A stretch of DNA of 64,000 bases, from NCBI GenBank assembly GCA_013822685.1, contig PNKV01000012.1, positions 1 to 64,000 of the forward strand. The letters run 5' to 3'. A program made the translations under genes and the position numbers. Below are positions 1-10,510 of the stretch, one piece after another. Every line of letters starts with the position of its first letter. Position 1 is the stretch's first letter. Source of the stretch: Leptothrix sp. (in: b-proteobacteria). Its GTDB lineage: Bacteria; Pseudomonadota; Gammaproteobacteria; Burkholderiales; Burkholderiaceae_C. The notes under the pieces are model-generated. The model was given only the letters and a program-made list of their open reading frames with translations, was not told the DNA's origin and did no database searches.

Positions 1-1
1 C

Positions 2-415
2 TTCATGGGCGTGGCCTTTTGCTATTTCTTTGTTTTTGGGCAAGTGTTTGCCTTCATCCAGAGCTTCGCGCCCAAGAGCATCACCGCCGCGCCTGACATC
101 GAGTCTTACCTGAGCTTCGTGCTCAACATGTTCCTGGCCTTTGGAGCAGCTTTCGAGGTGCCCGTGGTGCTGGTCATCCTGGCGCACATGGGCATCGTGA
201 CCGTCGACAAGCTCAAGGAATTTCGCCGCTACTTCATCGTGATCGCCTTCGTGATCGCGGCGGTGGTCACACCACCGGATGTGGTGTCCCAGCTGGCCTT
301 GGCCATCCCGATGTGCATCCTGTACGAAATCGGCATTTGGGCCGCGCAGATGTCGGGCAAGCCCAAAGCGGCATCGGCCGCTGACGCGGCCTCCACCACC
401 GATCACTCTTCCTGA
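2..415 (+). CDS. tatC: Sec-independent protein translocase TatC, 3' part
   Basis: This is the C-terminal 137 residues of TatC, the multispanning receptor of the twin-arginine export system. The reading frame is open to the left edge, so the start lies outside the window; a full TatC is about 250 residues. Several hydrophobic segments are visible, along with the family-typical FGAAFEVP stretch with its conserved Glu and the following VTPPDVVSQ loop. The tail after the last membrane segment is Ala/Ser-rich and unconserved. The stop codon overlaps the convergent protease gene by 13 bases. TatA and TatB presumably lie just left of the window, as in most relatives. Confidence 0.93.
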   Translation, partial: FMGVAFCYFFVFGQVFAFIQSFAPKSITAAPDIESYLSFVLNMFLAFGAAFEVPVVLVILAHMGIVTVDKLKEFRRYFIVIAFVIAAVVTPPDVVSQLALAIPMCILYEIGIWAAQMSGKPKAASAADAASTTDHSS

Positions 416-1599
416 GGGATTCCCTGGCGGGCGATCTCGTTGCGCGGTGCCTTGGGGCGCTGTGCGGCCACCACGTCCAGTGCCAGCACTTTGCCGGCGC
501 GCTGCACCATGATCTTCGCAGGCTGACCGGGCTTGAGGCTGGCCACCGCGTTGAGCAGCTGCGATGTGTTGGCCACCGGGGTTTGCGCGATCTGAACGAC
601 CACATCACCCGGGTGCACGCCGCCTTGCGCGGCAGGACCGTTTTGCAGCACGCCGGTGATCAGCACGCCATCCTTGACCGGCAGGTTGAAGGTCTCGGCG
701 ATTTCTGCGGTCAGGTCGCGAGGCTCGACACCGATCCAGCCCCGGGTGACCTGCCCATCGCGGATCAGGCTTTCAAGGACGTGCTGCGCGGTGGACACGG
801 GGATGGCGAAACCAATGCCCAGGCTGCCGCCCGAGCGCGAATAGATGGCGCTGTTGACGCCCATCAGGGTGCCGTTGGCATCTACCAGTGCACCACCCGA
901 ATTGCCGGGGTTGATGGCGGCATCGGTCTGGATGAAATTCTCGAAGGTGTTGATGCCCAACTGGTTGCGGCCCAAAGCGCTGACGATGCCCGCCGTGACG
1001 GTTTGCCCCACGCCAAACGGGTTGCCAATGGCCAGCACGGCATCACCCACCTGCAGGTTGTCGGAATTGCCAAAGGTGATGGCGGGCAGGCGGTCCAGCT
1101 CGATCTTGAGCACGGCCAGATCGGTCTCAGGGTCACTGCCGATGACCTTGGCCCGCGCCTTGCGCCCATCCGTGAGCATGACCTCGATGTCGTCCATGCG
1201 CTCGACCACGTGGTTGTTGGTCAACACGTAGCCGTTGGACGAGACGATCACGCCTGAACCGATGCCCGATTGAGGCTGGCTGCCTTGCTCGCCAAAGAAA
1301 TACCTGAACCAGGGATCGTTCTGCCGCGAGCCGCGCCGCGAAGCGGCTTTGCTGGAGGTGATCACGCTGACCACGGCCGGGGCTGCCCGCTTGGCCGCAT
1401 CGCTGAAACTGAGCATGGGCGTGCCCGACAAGCCGCCCGCAGTCCGGGGGGCCGCCACGGGCGCCGTGATGACCGTGGCCGGCTGGTTCGTGCGCCAAGG
1501 CATAGACTGCACCCACTGCGGCTTGAGCGTGGTCACCACGAACAACACCGCCACGAGCACGGTGACGGCTTGCGAGAAAATCATCCAAAGTTTGCGCAT
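403..1599 (-). CDS. Membrane-anchored DegS/AlgW-type serine protease (HtrA family)
   Basis: A 398-residue periplasmic protease with an uncleaved N-terminal membrane anchor (about residues 8-24). The trypsin-like domain has the triad His130 (TNNHVVE), Asp160 (ETDLAVLK) and Ser234 (GNSGGAL). A single PDZ domain follows (about 285-375). One PDZ plus an anchor matches DegS/AlgW, which senses unfolded outer-membrane proteins and starts sigma-E signalling, rather than the two-PDZ DegP. The ATG at 1599 is preferred; a TTG six codons upstream is possible. The gene is convergent with tatC and divergent from the Nif3-like gene. In pseudomonads algW also lies near hisD-hisG-murA, which supports the call. 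Confidence 0.85.
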   Translation of the reverse strand: MRKLWMIFSQAVTVLVAVLFVVTTLKPQWVQSMPWRTNQPATVITAPVAAPRTAGGLSGTPMLSFSDAAKRAAPAVVSVITSSKAASRRGSRQNDPWFRYFFGEQGSQPQSGIGSGVIVSSNGYVLTNNHVVERMDDIEVMLTDGRKARAKVIGSDPETDLAVLKIELDRLPAITFGNSDNLQVGDAVLAIGNPFGVGQTVTAGIVSALGRNQLGINTFENFIQTDAAINPGNSGGALVDANGTLMGVNSAIYSRSGGSLGIGFAIPVSTAQHVLESLIRDGQVTRGWIGVEPRDLTAEIAETFNLPVKDGVLITGVLQNGPAAQGGVHPGDVVVQIAQTPVANTSQLLNAVASLKPGQPAKIMVQRAGKVLALDVVAAQRPKAPRNEIARQGIPQEE

Positions 1600-1628
1600 T
1601 GAACCCACAGACTCCAAAAAGGCCTGCC

Positions 1629-2378
1629 GTGATTGACCGAGACACTTTGCACCACCACCTCAACACCGTGCTGGAGGCGGGCCGCTTCAAGGATTATGGG
1701 CCGAATGGTTTGCAAGTTGAGGGCCGAGGTCAAGTCGGCAAGGTTGTCACCGGGGTCACGGCCAGCAAGGCACTCATTGAAGCGGCCGTTGAGGCCCAGG
1801 CCGATGCCATCCTGGTTCACCATGGCCTGTTCTGGCGCGGCCACGATGGGCGTGTCACCGGTTGGATGAAGCAGCGCCTTGCCTTGTTGCTCGAGCACAA
1901 CATCAGTTTGCTGGCCTACCACCTGCCTTTGGACGCCCATCCCACGCTGGGCAACAACGCCCAGTGGGGTAAGCGCCTGGGGTTGGTGGCCGACGGGTGC
2001 TTTGGAGATCAGAACCTGGGCTTCGTGGGCCCGGCACCCCAAGGTTTGACATTGGACAGCCTGACCGCGCAAGTGACCTCAGCGCTGGCAAAGGCCCCCA
2101 CGGTGGTGGCTGGCGACGGCAGACCACTGAAGCGCGTGGCCTGGTGCAGCGGCGGCGCGCAAAGCTTTTTCGAGGACGCCATCGCGGCAGGGGCCGACGT
2201 CTTTCTGACCGGCGAGATATCGGAGCCGCAGGCGCACTACGCCCGCGAAACGGGCGTGGCCTTCATGGCCTGCGGGCACCACGCCAGCGAGCGCTATGGA
2301 GTGCAGGCCCTGGGCGCCGCCGTGGCGCACGAGTTTGGCCTGACCCACCAGTTCATCGACATCGACAACCCGGCCTGA
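1629..2378 (+). CDS. Nif3-like dinuclear metal protein (YbgI/DUF34 family)
   Basis: A 249-residue protein of the Nif3/YbgI family, annotated variously as GTP cyclohydrolase I type 2 homologue; the cellular substrate is not settled. Metal-binding motifs are visible: HHGLFW near the N-terminus, YHLPLDAH in the middle and CGHHASER near the C-terminus. The start is taken as GTG at 1629 because AAAAAGG lies 6 bases upstream of it. A TTG at 1599 in the same frame has no ribosome-binding site and would abut the divergent protease start. In many Burkholderiales this gene sits between the degS-like protease and the petABC genes. Confidence 0.85.
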   Translation: MIDRDTLHHHLNTVLEAGRFKDYGPNGLQVEGRGQVGKVVTGVTASKALIEAAVEAQADAILVHHGLFWRGHDGRVTGWMKQRLALLLEHNISLLAYHLPLDAHPTLGNNAQWGKRLGLVADGCFGDQNLGFVGPAPQGLTLDSLTAQVTSALAKAPTVVAGDGRPLKRVAWCSGGAQSFFEDAIAAGADVFLTGEISEPQAHYARETGVAFMACGHHASERYGVQALGAAVAHEFGLTHQFIDIDNPA

Positions 2379-2394
2379 CCGGCCGGCGCCGTCA

Positions 2395-2979
2395 TCAACG
2401 CACCAGCGCGGCTTCCAGTTCGGCAAAACTGCGCGAATGCAGGTCGCTGCCGATGGCCGTGCCCAAAGCCTGCTCAAGCCGCGTGGCGGAGAACAGGCCA
2501 CGCAAGGTGGTCTTTCCATCCTTGAGCTGGGTAACCAGCAGGTAGCGCAGGCCGTGCTCGTGCATGGTGGCCACGATGTCGCCCAGGCGGGCGGTGCGCA
2601 CCTGGGACAGGTCCAGCACCTCCCAGTGGTTGATGGGGATCATCATGTCGGCGACGGTCAGATCCTTGTGCGCCACATGGTGGTTGGACGCGCGCAGCAC
2701 CGGCCGTTCGCCTTGAAGCAGGTCGGCGGTGACCACCCCCGCCAACAGGCCATCGGCACCCGCCACAAACACCATCCGCACACCCGCGCGCATCATCACG
2801 TGCAAGGTGCTTTCAAGGCCGTCACGGTGGATGGCGACCACACAGGCGCTGTGGGTCAGGTCGGTCAGCAGGGCAAGCGCGGGATCTTCCGGGTGCGCCT
2901 GCCGGTGCGTTTGAGGCAGGCCGGGGGCCGTGTTCAAGGAAGACAGTTCAAGGGGCTTGAATCTGGGGGCTAAGGCCAT
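2395..2979 (-). CDS. CBS-domain-pair protein
   Basis: A 194-residue soluble protein made almost entirely of two CBS motifs (about residues 38-105 and 110-180). CBS pairs usually bind adenosyl nucleotides and regulate attached or partner proteins; no catalytic domain is present here. Sequence hallmarks are GADGLLAGVVTADLL in the first motif and RYLLVTQ...LRGLFSATRLE in the second. It is convergent with the Nif3-like gene, 16 bases apart, and separated from hisF by about 140 bases. The physiological ligand cannot be told from the sequence. Confidence 0.8.
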   Translation of the reverse strand: MALAPRFKPLELSSLNTAPGLPQTHRQAHPEDPALALLTDLTHSACVVAIHRDGLESTLHVMMRAGVRMVFVAGADGLLAGVVTADLLQGERPVLRASNHHVAHKDLTVADMMIPINHWEVLDLSQVRTARLGDIVATMHEHGLRYLLVTQLKDGKTTLRGLFSATRLEQALGTAIGSDLHSRSFAELEAALVR

Positions 2980-3123
2980 GTTCGTTCCTGGAAGTGACGA
3001 TGGAATCAGCGTACGCCTTTCCCCCCTTGGGGCTGGGCGCCGATTTCATGGCCATTCGTGGAATGTTGCCTCCCTCTGGCACAGATCAGGCCGGGAGGTT
3101 CATAATCATTGCCCGTCAATTAT

Positions 3124-3903
3124 TCAGAGGCGAACGGGAATGCCACGCTGATTCATGAGCGCCTTGGCCTGGCCCACCGTGTATTCACCGTAGTGAAAGA
3201 TGCTGGCGGCCAGCACCGCATCGGCGCCGCCCTGCTGCACGCCATCGGCCAAGTGATCCAGGTTGCCCACGCCGCCCGAGGCGATGACCGGCACACCGAC
3301 CGCGTCGCTCACCGCGCGGGTCAATTCCAAGTCGAAGCCTGACTTGGTGCCGTCGCGGTCCATGCTGGTCAAAAGGATCTCGCCAGCGCCGAACTCGGCC
3401 ATTTGCGTGGCCCAGGCCACCGCGTCCAGGCCCAGATTTTTGCGGCCACCGTGGCTGTACACATCCCAGCCCGGCCCACGCGCGGCCAAGTCATCGCCCG
3501 CGCGCCGTTTGGCGTCGATGGCCACCACGATGCACTGCGAACCGTAGCGGTCCGAGGCCGCACGGATGATCGGCGGGTTGGCCAAGGCGGCTGAATTGAA
3601 ACTGACCTTGTCGGCACCGGCGTTGAGCAGGCGGCGAACGTCTTCGACCGTGCGCACGCCCCCACCCACCGTCAGCGGGATGAAGACTTGCGAAGCCACC
3701 GCTTCGATGATGTGCAGGATCAGGTCGCGGCCATCGCTGGTGGCGGTGATGTCCAGAAAGGTGAGTTCGTCGGCGCCCTGCTCGTTGTAGCGCGCGGCGA
3801 TTTCCACCGGGTCACCGGCATCGCGCAGCTCAACGAAGTTGACGCCCTTGACGACCCGGCCGCCCGTGACGTCCAGGCAGGGAATGATGCGTTTGGCCAG
3901 CAC
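3124..3903 (-). CDS. hisF: Imidazole glycerol phosphate synthase, cyclase subunit HisF
   Basis: HisF (259 residues, normal length) uses ammonia from HisH to convert PRFAR to imidazole glycerol phosphate and AICAR. It is a (beta/alpha)8 barrel with the catalytic aspartates Asp11 (PCLDV) and Asp130 (VVAIDAK). The phosphate-binding loops [12 protein letters not shown] and [10 protein letters not shown] are also present. It is the last his gene of the block: hisA ends 13 bases upstream, and no hisI or hisE follows, unlike the usual arrangement in this order. Confidence 0.97.
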   Translation of the reverse strand: MLAKRIIPCLDVTGGRVVKGVNFVELRDAGDPVEIAARYNEQGADELTFLDITATSDGRDLILHIIEAVASQVFIPLTVGGGVRTVEDVRRLLNAGADKVSFNSAALANPPIIRAASDRYGSQCIVVAIDAKRRAGDDLAARGPGWDVYSHGGRKNLGLDAVAWATQMAEFGAGEILLTSMDRDGTKSGFDLELTRAVSDAVGVPVIASGGVGNLDHLADGVQQGGADAVLAASIFHYGEYTVGQAKALMNQRGIPVRL

Positions 3904-3916
3904 TGGTTGCCTTGTC

Positions 3917-4663
3917 TCAGCGAGCGCCGTTGAGTTCGTCGGCGCGGGTCTGGCCGGCGGCGAAATCGAGGTCGCCGCTGTAGATCGCGCGGCCGCAGAT
4001 CACGCCTTGCACGCCTTCGCTTTCAACCGCGCACAGGCGATCGATGTCCGCCAGGTTGGACAGGCCACCTGAGGCGATCACAGGGATGGTCAGGGCCTGG
4101 GCCAGCTTGACGGTGGCCTCGATGTTGATGCCCGAGAGCATGCCGTCGCGGCCAATGTCTGTGTAGATGACGCCTTCGACGCCGTAATCCTGGAATTTCT
4201 GGGCCAGGTCGATGACTTCGTGGCCGGACAGCTTGCTCCAGCCGTCGGTAGCCACTTTGCCGTCCTTGGCGTCCAGGCCGACGATGATGTGGCCGCCAAA
4301 CGCCGTGCACGCATCGCGCAGGAAGCCGGGGTTCTTGACCGCGGCCGTGCCGATGATGACGTAGCTGATGCCGTCATCGAGGTAACGCTCGATGGTGTCG
4401 AGGTCACGGATGCCGCCGCCCAGCTGCACCGGGATCTCGTCGCCGACTTCTTTGATGATCGCCTTGATGGCGGCCTCGTTGACGGGCTTGCCGGCAAAGG
4501 CACCATTCAAGTCCACCAGGTGCAAGCGCCGGGCGCCCGCATCAAGCCAGCGCCGGGCCATCGCGGCCGGGTCCTCGCCAAAGGTGGTGGAATCGTTCAT
4601 GTCGCCTTGTTTGAGGCGCACACATTTGCCGTCTTTCAGGTCAATCGCGGGGATCAGCAACAT
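3917..4663 (-). CDS. hisA: ProFAR isomerase HisA
   Basis: HisA (248 residues) performs the Amadori rearrangement of ProFAR to PRFAR. The barrel begins [11 protein letters not shown] with catalytic Asp8. The second catalytic Asp lies in GLDAKDG near residue 130, and the phosphate loops [12 protein letters not shown] and [11 protein letters not shown] are clear. It sits between hisH (29-base gap) and hisF, the standard order in which the HisA product feeds the HisH-HisF complex. Confidence 0.97.
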   Translation of the reverse strand: MLLIPAIDLKDGKCVRLKQGDMNDSTTFGEDPAAMARRWLDAGARRLHLVDLNGAFAGKPVNEAAIKAIIKEVGDEIPVQLGGGIRDLDTIERYLDDGISYVIIGTAAVKNPGFLRDACTAFGGHIIVGLDAKDGKVATDGWSKLSGHEVIDLAQKFQDYGVEGVIYTDIGRDGMLSGINIEATVKLAQALTIPVIASGGLSNLADIDRLCAVESEGVQGVICGRAIYSGDLDFAAGQTRADELNGAR

Positions 4664-4692
4664 GGCTGTGACAGGTGGTGGTGAAAAAGGAT

Positions 4693-5379
4693 TCAGGGAT
4701 TCCAGCGCAGAAAATTGCGGTACAGGGCCAGGCCGTGCTGCGCGCTTTTTTCTGGATGGAACTGGGTCGCAAAAATGTTATCCCGGGCCACGGCGCTGGT
4801 AAAGCGGGCGCCATAGTCGGTTTCACCCGCAGTATGTTGCGGATTGTCCACTCGGGCGTAGTAGCTGTGGACGAAATAGTAATAGCTGCCGTCGGGGATG
4901 CCTTCCCAGACCGGGTGCGGCTGACCACCCCGGACATCAGCGCGCGTGCTCTGGAAAACGCGGTTCCAGCCCATCTGGGGCACCTTGTAGCGGCTGCCGT
5001 CGGGTTGGCGTTGGTTGTCCAACCTGAAACGGATCACCTGGCCGGGGATGAAACCCAGGCCGGAGGTGTCTTGCTCTTCGCTGTGGTCCAGCAGCATCTG
5101 CATGCCCACACACACGCCCATCAAGGGCTTGTTGTTGGCAGCGTGGCGCACGGCGCCCAGCAGATCGCCGCCATGGGCATCGCGCAGCTCCTGCATGCAG
5201 TCGCGCATGGCGCCCTGCCCTGGCAGGACCACGCGTTCGGCGGCGTGCACCACTTCGGGGTCGTTGGTGACGACCACGTTCAGGTTCAGGCCTTGGGCGG
5301 CATGCTGCACCGCCTGGGACACCGAACGCAGATTGCCCATGCCGTAATCGATGACGGCCACAGTCGAGGTTGAACTCAT
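4693..5379 (-). CDS. hisH: Imidazole glycerol phosphate synthase, glutaminase subunit HisH
   Basis: HisH (228 residues) is a class I glutamine amidotransferase that delivers ammonia to HisF. The triad is visible: Cys90 in GVCVGMQ, with His208 and Glu210 in TQFHPEKS. The N-terminal VIDYGMGNL strand and the oxyanion-hole PGQGAM motif are also intact. A loop around residues 118-150 is slightly longer than in the E. coli protein. The gene follows hisB by 9 bases in the same operon. Confidence 0.97.
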   Translation of the reverse strand: MSSTSTVAVIDYGMGNLRSVSQAVQHAAQGLNLNVVVTNDPEVVHAAERVVLPGQGAMRDCMQELRDAHGGDLLGAVRHAANNKPLMGVCVGMQMLLDHSEEQDTSGLGFIPGQVIRFRLDNQRQPDGSRYKVPQMGWNRVFQSTRADVRGGQPHPVWEGIPDGSYYYFVHSYYARVDNPQHTAGETDYGARFTSAVARDNIFATQFHPEKSAQHGLALYRNFLRWNP

Positions 5380-5388
5380 GGCGTCAGA

Positions 5389-6027
5389 TCAGAGCGAGCC
5401 CTTGGTGGACGGGATGACACCCGCCATGCGGGGATCGCGCTCCAGCGCCATGCGCAGCGCCCGCGCGAAGGCCTTGAAGACCGTTTCGCACTGGTGGTGG
5501 GCGTTGACGCCTTTGAGGTTGTCAATGTGCAGGGTGACGCCAGCGTGGTTGACGAAGCCCTGGAAGAACTCGTAGGTGAGCTGGGTGTCGAAACCGCCGA
5601 TGCTGCCGGCCGTGAACGGGATGTGCATCTCCAGGCCTGGGCGGCCGGAGAAGTCGATCACGACGCGCGACAGGGCTTCATCGAGCGGCACATAGGCGTG
5701 GCCATAGCGGCGGATGCCCTTCTTGTCGCCCACGGCCTTGGCAAAGGCCTGGCCAATGGTGATGCCGACGTCTTCCACGGTGTGGTGGCCGTCGATGTGC
5801 AGGTCGCCCACGGCGTGCACGTCCAGGTCGATCAGGCCGTGGCGGGCGATCTGGTCGAGCATGTGGTCGAAGAAACCGATGCCGGTATGCAGCTTGGCCG
5901 CCCCCGTGCCATCCAGGTTGATGCGCGCGGTGATCTGCGTTTCGGCCGTGTGCCGGGTGACTTCGGCCACGCGGTCGTCAAACGAGGTATCGGCGGATTG
6001 CGGCGCCGTCTTCTCAGGAGCGTTCAT
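5389..6027 (-). CDS. hisB: Imidazoleglycerol-phosphate dehydratase HisB
   Basis: A monofunctional dehydratase of 212 residues, without the HAD phosphatase half found in enteric HisB; histidinol phosphatase must be encoded elsewhere. Manganese-binding motifs are [22 protein letters not shown] and [11 protein letters not shown]. About 15 N-terminal residues ([15 protein letters not shown]) precede the conserved core and could be an extension or a misjudged start. It lies 13 bases downstream of hisC. Confidence 0.96.
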   Translation of the reverse strand: MNAPEKTAPQSADTSFDDRVAEVTRHTAETQITARINLDGTGAAKLHTGIGFFDHMLDQIARHGLIDLDVHAVGDLHIDGHHTVEDVGITIGQAFAKAVGDKKGIRRYGHAYVPLDEALSRVVIDFSGRPGLEMHIPFTAGSIGGFDTQLTYEFFQGFVNHAGVTLHIDNLKGVNAHHQCETVFKAFARALRMALERDPRMAGVIPSTKGSL

Positions 6028-6040
6028 GTTGGGATGGACT

Positions 6041-7126
6041 TCAAAGTGGCCTGGTCAAGGTGGACTGCAAGGCGGCAATCATGGCGTCATTTTCAGAGGG
6101 CAGGCCCACGGTTAAGCGGACACAGTGTGCCAGCAAACCATGCATGCCCGAGACATTCTTGATCAGGATGCCACGTTCCTTCAGCCCCGTGAAGACGGTG
6201 GCGGCGTCGGGCACGCGCACCAGGATCATGTTGGCCTGGCTTGGGTAGGACTTCACGCCGGGCATCTTGGCCAAGGCGGCCTGCAGGCGTTCGCGCTCAG
6301 ACTTGATGATGTCGGCCTGGCGGGTGAATTCGGCTTCGTGCTCGAGCGCGAAGAGCGCGGCTTCGGCATTCAGGACGCTGACGTTGTAAGGCGGGCGGGC
6401 CTTGTCGACCTCCGCCACCACGGCGTCGGGGCCGATCAGGTAGCCCAGGCGCACGCCGGCCAGGCCGAATTTGCTGAGAGTGCGCATTAGCAGCACGTGG
6501 GGGTGCTGGGACAGTTTGCCAAGGTAGCTGTGGCTGGCGAAAGGCTGGTAGGCCTCGTCCATGACGACGAAGCCGCAGCCTTCTTGTGCCACGGCGTCAA
6601 CGACGGCCTGGATGGCGTCCGCGTCCCACAGGTTGGCCGTGGGGTTGTTGGGGTAGGCGATGTAGGTCAGGGCCGGGCGGTGCTCGCGGATGGCGGCGAC
6701 CATGGCGGCGGTGTCGAGTTCGAAATCGGCCGTGAGCGGCACGCCGACAAATTTCAGGCCCTGCAGCTTGGCCGACATCTCGTACATGACGAAGCCGGGC
6801 AGCGGGGCCAGCACGGTCGCGCCCGGCTGGGCGCAGGCCATGGACAGCAGCGAGATGAGCTCGTCCGAGCCATTGCCCAGCACGATGCCGTAGCCCTCAG
6901 GCACCTGCGCATGGCGGCGCAGTGCGGCATGCAGGTCGTTGATGCGCGTGCCGGGGTAGCGGTTCAGCGCGACGGCGCCCAGGCGTTGGCCCAGCTCGGC
7001 TTGCAGCTCGGGCGGCAGCGTGAAGGGGTTCTCCATCGCGTCGAGCTTGATGAAGCCGGCGGCGTCTTGCACATGGTAGGCGTGCATGGCCCGCACATCG
7101 GGGCGGATGACGTCTGAAAGGCTCAT
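6041..7126 (-). CDS. hisC: Histidinol-phosphate aminotransferase HisC
   Basis: A 361-residue PLP-dependent fold-type I transaminase that converts imidazole acetol phosphate to histidinol phosphate. PLP-lysine Lys219 lies in [16 protein letters not shown]. Further cofactor contacts are GNGSDEL, YPNNPT and MDEAYQPF. The ATG overlaps the hisD stop by four bases (ATGA), which indicates translational coupling. Confidence 0.96.
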   Translation of the reverse strand: MSLSDVIRPDVRAMHAYHVQDAAGFIKLDAMENPFTLPPELQAELGQRLGAVALNRYPGTRINDLHAALRRHAQVPEGYGIVLGNGSDELISLLSMACAQPGATVLAPLPGFVMYEMSAKLQGLKFVGVPLTADFELDTAAMVAAIREHRPALTYIAYPNNPTANLWDADAIQAVVDAVAQEGCGFVVMDEAYQPFASHSYLGKLSQHPHVLLMRTLSKFGLAGVRLGYLIGPDAVVAEVDKARPPYNVSVLNAEAALFALEHEAEFTRQADIIKSERERLQAALAKMPGVKSYPSQANMILVRVPDAATVFTGLKERGILIKNVSGMHGLLAHCVRLTVGLPSENDAMIAALQSTLTRPL

Positions 7127-8448
7127 GGTTTGGCGTGGGACTTGAGTCGGAATTCGGCGGCCTGGGCGTGGGCTTGCAGGCCTTCACCATGGGCCAGCAC
7201 AGAGGCGATCTGGCCCAGGGTCTGGGCGCCGGCTTCGCTCACTTCGATCAGGCTGCTGCGCTTCTGGAAATCGTAGACGCCCAGGGGCGACGAGAAGCGC
7301 GCGGTGCCCGAGGTGGGCAGCACGTGGTTGGGGCCGGCACAGTAGTCGCCCAGCGATTCGCTGGTGTAGGCGCCCAGGAAGATGGCACCGGCGTGCTTGA
7401 GCAGTGGCTCCCAGCGGTGCGGGTCGTTGGACGAGACTTCCAGGTGCTCGGGTGCGATGCGGTTGCTGATCTCGCACGCCTCTTCCATGCTGCGCGTGAG
7501 GATCAGGGCGCCCCGCCCTTCCAGCGAAGCGCGGATGATGTCGGCCCGCGGCATGGTGGGCAGCAGGCGCTCGATCTCGGCCTGCACCTTGGCGATGTAG
7601 CCGGCATCGGGACACAGCAGGATGCTTTGCGCCAACTCGTCGTGCTCGGCCTGGCTGAACAGGTCCATGGCGACCCAGTCGGGCGGCGTGGAGCCATCGG
7701 CCAGCACCAGGATCTCGCTGGGGCCGGCGATCATGTCGATGCCGACTTGGCCAAACACATGCTTCTTGGCGCTGGCCACATAGGCGTTGCCGGGGCCGGT
7801 GATCTTGTCGACTTTGGGCACCGTCGCCGTGCCGTAGGCCAAAGCAGCCACGGCCTGCGCGCCGCCGATGGTGAAGGCGCGGGTGACACCGGCCACATGG
7901 GCCGCGGCCAGCACCAGCGGGTTCTTCTCGCCACGGGGCGTGGGCACGACCATGATGATCTCGCCGACGCCGGCCACGTGGGCGGGGATGGCGTTCATCA
8001 ACACGGACGAGGGATAGGCCGCCTTGCCGCCAGGCACGTAGATGCCCACGCGGTCGATGGGCGTGACTTTCTGGCCCAGCAAGGTACCGTCTTCATCACG
8101 GTATTGCCAGCTCAGGCCGCAAGCCTGTTTTTGACGCTCGTGGTAGTCACGCACCCGGCGGGCGGCGGCTTGCAATGCTTCGGCCTGCTCGGAGGGCAAC
8201 CCGTCAAACGCGGCTTTCAATTCGGCCGCGCCCAGCTCCAAGGCGCTGAGACTGTCAGCTTGAAGGTGGTCGAAACGACCGGTGTATTCCAGCACCGCCT
8301 CATCGCCCCGCAAACGCACATCGGCCAGGATGGCGCCAACGCGGTTTTCGATCTCCACGTCCGTGTCAGCCGACCAATGCAACACCTTGTGAAAGGCGGC
8401 ATCGAAGTCAGGCTGAGCGGTGTCGAGGTGGCGGATGTTGACGGTCAT
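7123..8448 (-). CDS. hisD: Histidinol dehydrogenase HisD
   Basis: HisD (441 residues) carries out the last two NAD-dependent oxidations of histidine synthesis, from histidinol to histidine. Conserved blocks are [37 protein letters not shown] with the catalytic Glu/His, and RIAPEHLE. The frame runs further upstream, but alignment of the MTVNIRHLD start places the ATG at 8448, 16 bases after the hisG stop. Confidence 0.96.
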   Translation of the reverse strand: MTVNIRHLDTAQPDFDAAFHKVLHWSADTDVEIENRVGAILADVRLRGDEAVLEYTGRFDHLQADSLSALELGAAELKAAFDGLPSEQAEALQAAARRVRDYHERQKQACGLSWQYRDEDGTLLGQKVTPIDRVGIYVPGGKAAYPSSVLMNAIPAHVAGVGEIIMVVPTPRGEKNPLVLAAAHVAGVTRAFTIGGAQAVAALAYGTATVPKVDKITGPGNAYVASAKKHVFGQVGIDMIAGPSEILVLADGSTPPDWVAMDLFSQAEHDELAQSILLCPDAGYIAKVQAEIERLLPTMPRADIIRASLEGRGALILTRSMEEACEISNRIAPEHLEVSSNDPHRWEPLLKHAGAIFLGAYTSESLGDYCAGPNHVLPTSGTARFSSPLGVYDFQKRSSLIEVSEAGAQTLGQIASVLAHGEGLQAHAQAAEFRLKSHAKP

Positions 8449-8464
8449 GGTGTCTTGCAATGAC

Positions 8465-9118
8465 TCAGGCAGGGATGGCCGATTCAAAGGCCTGGATGAC
8501 TTGGCGGATGGCTTCACGCTTGAGCTTGAGCGAAGCCTGGTTGACCACCAGGCGCGAAGAGATCTGCATGATCTCTTCCACCTCGACCAGGTGGTTGGCC
8601 TTGAGCGTGTTGCCGGTGGAGACCAGGTCCACGATGGCATCGGCCACGCCGATCAGCGGGGCCAGTTCCATCGAGCCGTAAAGCTTGATCAGGTCGACGT
8701 GCACGCCTTTGTTGGCGAAGTGCTCGCTGGCGATGGTGGTGTACTTGGTGGCCACGCGGATGCGCGAGCCTTGCTTGACCGCCGTGGCGTAGTCAAAGTC
8801 GGCGCGCACGGCCACGCTCATGCGGCACTTGGCGATGTTCAGGTCGAGCGGCTGGTAGAGGTTGTCGCCACCATGCTCAATCAAGGTGTCTTTGCCAGCC
8901 ACGCCGATGTCGGCACCGCCATGCTGCACATAGGTGGGCACGTCGGTGGCGCGCACCAGCACCACGCGCACGTCGGGGCGGTTGGTGGACAGGATCAGCT
9001 TGCGGGATTTTTCAGGGTCTTCGGTGACCTTGATGCCGGCCGCAGCCAGCAAGGGCAAGGTCTCTTCGAAGATGCGGCCTTTGGACAAGGCCAGGGTGAT
9101 CATGCCGGAGGTGCTCAT
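8465..9118 (-). CDS. hisG: ATP phosphoribosyltransferase, short form HisG(S)
   Basis: HisG catalyses the first committed step, ATP plus PRPP to phosphoribosyl-ATP. At 217 residues this is the short form: it has the type II periplasmic-fold catalytic halves ([15 protein letters not shown]-type [20 protein letters not shown]) but no C-terminal regulatory domain. Short HisG needs HisZ for activity and histidine feedback; no hisZ lies in this window. The ATG overlaps the murA stop (ATGA). An internal Met6 is an alternative start. Confidence 0.95.
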   Translation of the reverse strand: MSTSGMITLALSKGRIFEETLPLLAAAGIKVTEDPEKSRKLILSTNRPDVRVVLVRATDVPTYVQHGGADIGVAGKDTLIEHGGDNLYQPLDLNIAKCRMSVAVRADFDYATAVKQGSRIRVATKYTTIASEHFANKGVHVDLIKLYGSMELAPLIGVADAIVDLVSTGNTLKANHLVEVEEIMQISSRLVVNQASLKLKREAIRQVIQAFESAIPA

Positions 9119-10419
9119 GCTGGGGCCTTGACGCGTTCGATGTCAGCGCCAATGGCACGCAGCTTGGCTTCCATGCGGTCGTAGCCACGGTCGAGGTGGT
9201 AGATGCGGTCGATCAGGGTCTCGCCATCGGCCACCAGGCCGGCAATGACCAGGCCAGCGGAGGCGCGCAAGTCGGTCGCCATGACGATGGCCCCTGACAG
9301 TTGCGGCACGCCCGTCACCACCGCCGTGTGCCCGTCAATGTTGATGCGGGCGCCCAGGCGCACCAGCTCGTTGACGTGCATGAACCGGTTTTCAAAAATC
9401 GTCTCGTGGATCACGGACGTGCCCTCGGCCACGCAGTTGAGCGCCATGAACTGGGCCTGCATGTCGGTGGGGAACGCTGGGTATTCGCGGGTGCGGAACC
9501 CCACCGCCTTGGAGCGGCCATCGGCCTGCACGCGGATCCAGTCCTCGCCCGATTCAATCGACACGCCCGCTTCGCGCAGCTTCTCGATGACGGATTCAAG
9601 GTGGTCGGCGTTGGCGCAGCGCAGGGTGACGTCGCCCCCCGTGGCGGCCACGGCGCACAGGAAGGTGCCTGTCTCGATCCGGTCAGGGATGATCTGGTGT
9701 GGCTTGGCGCTGCTCAAGCCATTCAGCTTGTCGACACCCTGAATGCGCAGGCGGTGCGTGCCACGGCCTTCAATCTTGGCGCCCATGGCCAGCAGCATGT
9801 CGACCAGGTCGGTGATCTCGGGTTCTTGGGCGGCGTTCTCCAAGATCGTTTCACCCTCTGCCAGGCTGGCGGCCATCAGCAGGTTCTCGGTGCCGGTGAC
9901 GGTGACCATGTCGGTGGTGATGCGCGCACCTTTCAGCCGAGTAGGCTGGCCGTCGGCGCCCAGGGGCGTGCGCGCTTCGATGTAGCCGTGCTCAACCGTG
10001 ATCTGCGCGCCCATGGCCTGCAAACCCTTGATGTGCTGATCGACCGGGCGCGAGCCAATCGCGCAGCCACCAGGCAAGGAGACGCGCGCGCGGCCGAAGC
10101 GGGCCAGCAGCGGGCCCAGCACCAGGATGGAGGCGCGCATGGTCTTCACCAACTCATAAGGCGCCTCGGGGTTGTTCACTCGGCCGGCGTCGAGCGTGAC
10201 GTGGTCGTCCTGCTCGGCATGGCGCTCGCACACCACGCCCATGTTGCTCAGCAGCTTGAACGTGGTCAGCACGTCTTTCAGCTGCGGAACATTGGCCAAT
10301 GTCACGGGCTCGGCGCTGAGCAGCGCGGCGCACAGTTCGGGCAGCGCGGCATTCTTGGCGCCGGCAATGGTCACTTCGCCTTGCAGACGGCGACCGCCAC
10401 GGATCAGGAGTTTGTCCAT
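9115..10419 (-). CDS. murA: UDP-N-acetylglucosamine 1-carboxyvinyltransferase MurA
   Basis: MurA (434 residues) transfers enolpyruvyl from PEP to UDP-GlcNAc, the first committed step of peptidoglycan synthesis. The PEP-attacking, fosfomycin-reactive Cys119 is present in [13 protein letters not shown], and Lys22-Asn23 ([10 protein letters not shown]) are conserved. The start is taken at MDKLLIRGG; a GTG three codons upstream is possible. It is preceded by bolA (91-base gap) and overlaps hisG. Confidence 0.96.
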   Translation of the reverse strand: MDKLLIRGGRRLQGEVTIAGAKNAALPELCAALLSAEPVTLANVPQLKDVLTTFKLLSNMGVVCERHAEQDDHVTLDAGRVNNPEAPYELVKTMRASILVLGPLLARFGRARVSLPGGCAIGSRPVDQHIKGLQAMGAQITVEHGYIEARTPLGADGQPTRLKGARITTDMVTVTGTENLLMAASLAEGETILENAAQEPEITDLVDMLLAMGAKIEGRGTHRLRIQGVDKLNGLSSAKPHQIIPDRIETGTFLCAVAATGGDVTLRCANADHLESVIEKLREAGVSIESGEDWIRVQADGRSKAVGFRTREYPAFPTDMQAQFMALNCVAEGTSVIHETIFENRFMHVNELVRLGARINIDGHTAVVTGVPQLSGAIVMATDLRASAGLVIAGLVADGETLIDRIYHLDRGYDRMEAKLRAIGADIERVKAPA

Positions 10420-10510
10420 GAAAAGCACAAAGGGCGCGAGGCCGCCGGAGACAGGAATCCGGGGCTCGCGCCTGGGTTGAAATCGGTAAAACTGAAAATT
10501 CGCGAACAGA

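Noticed and set aside
583-1257. Long open frame of 224 codons on the plus strand opposite the protease
   Set aside because: Shadow of the HtrA gene: composition is His/Gly/Asp-rich as expected from antisense of GC-rich coding DNA, and no family features are seen.
7135-8463. 442-codon plus-strand frame opposite hisD
   Set aside because: Antisense shadow; hisD is unmistakable on the minus strand and spans the same bases.
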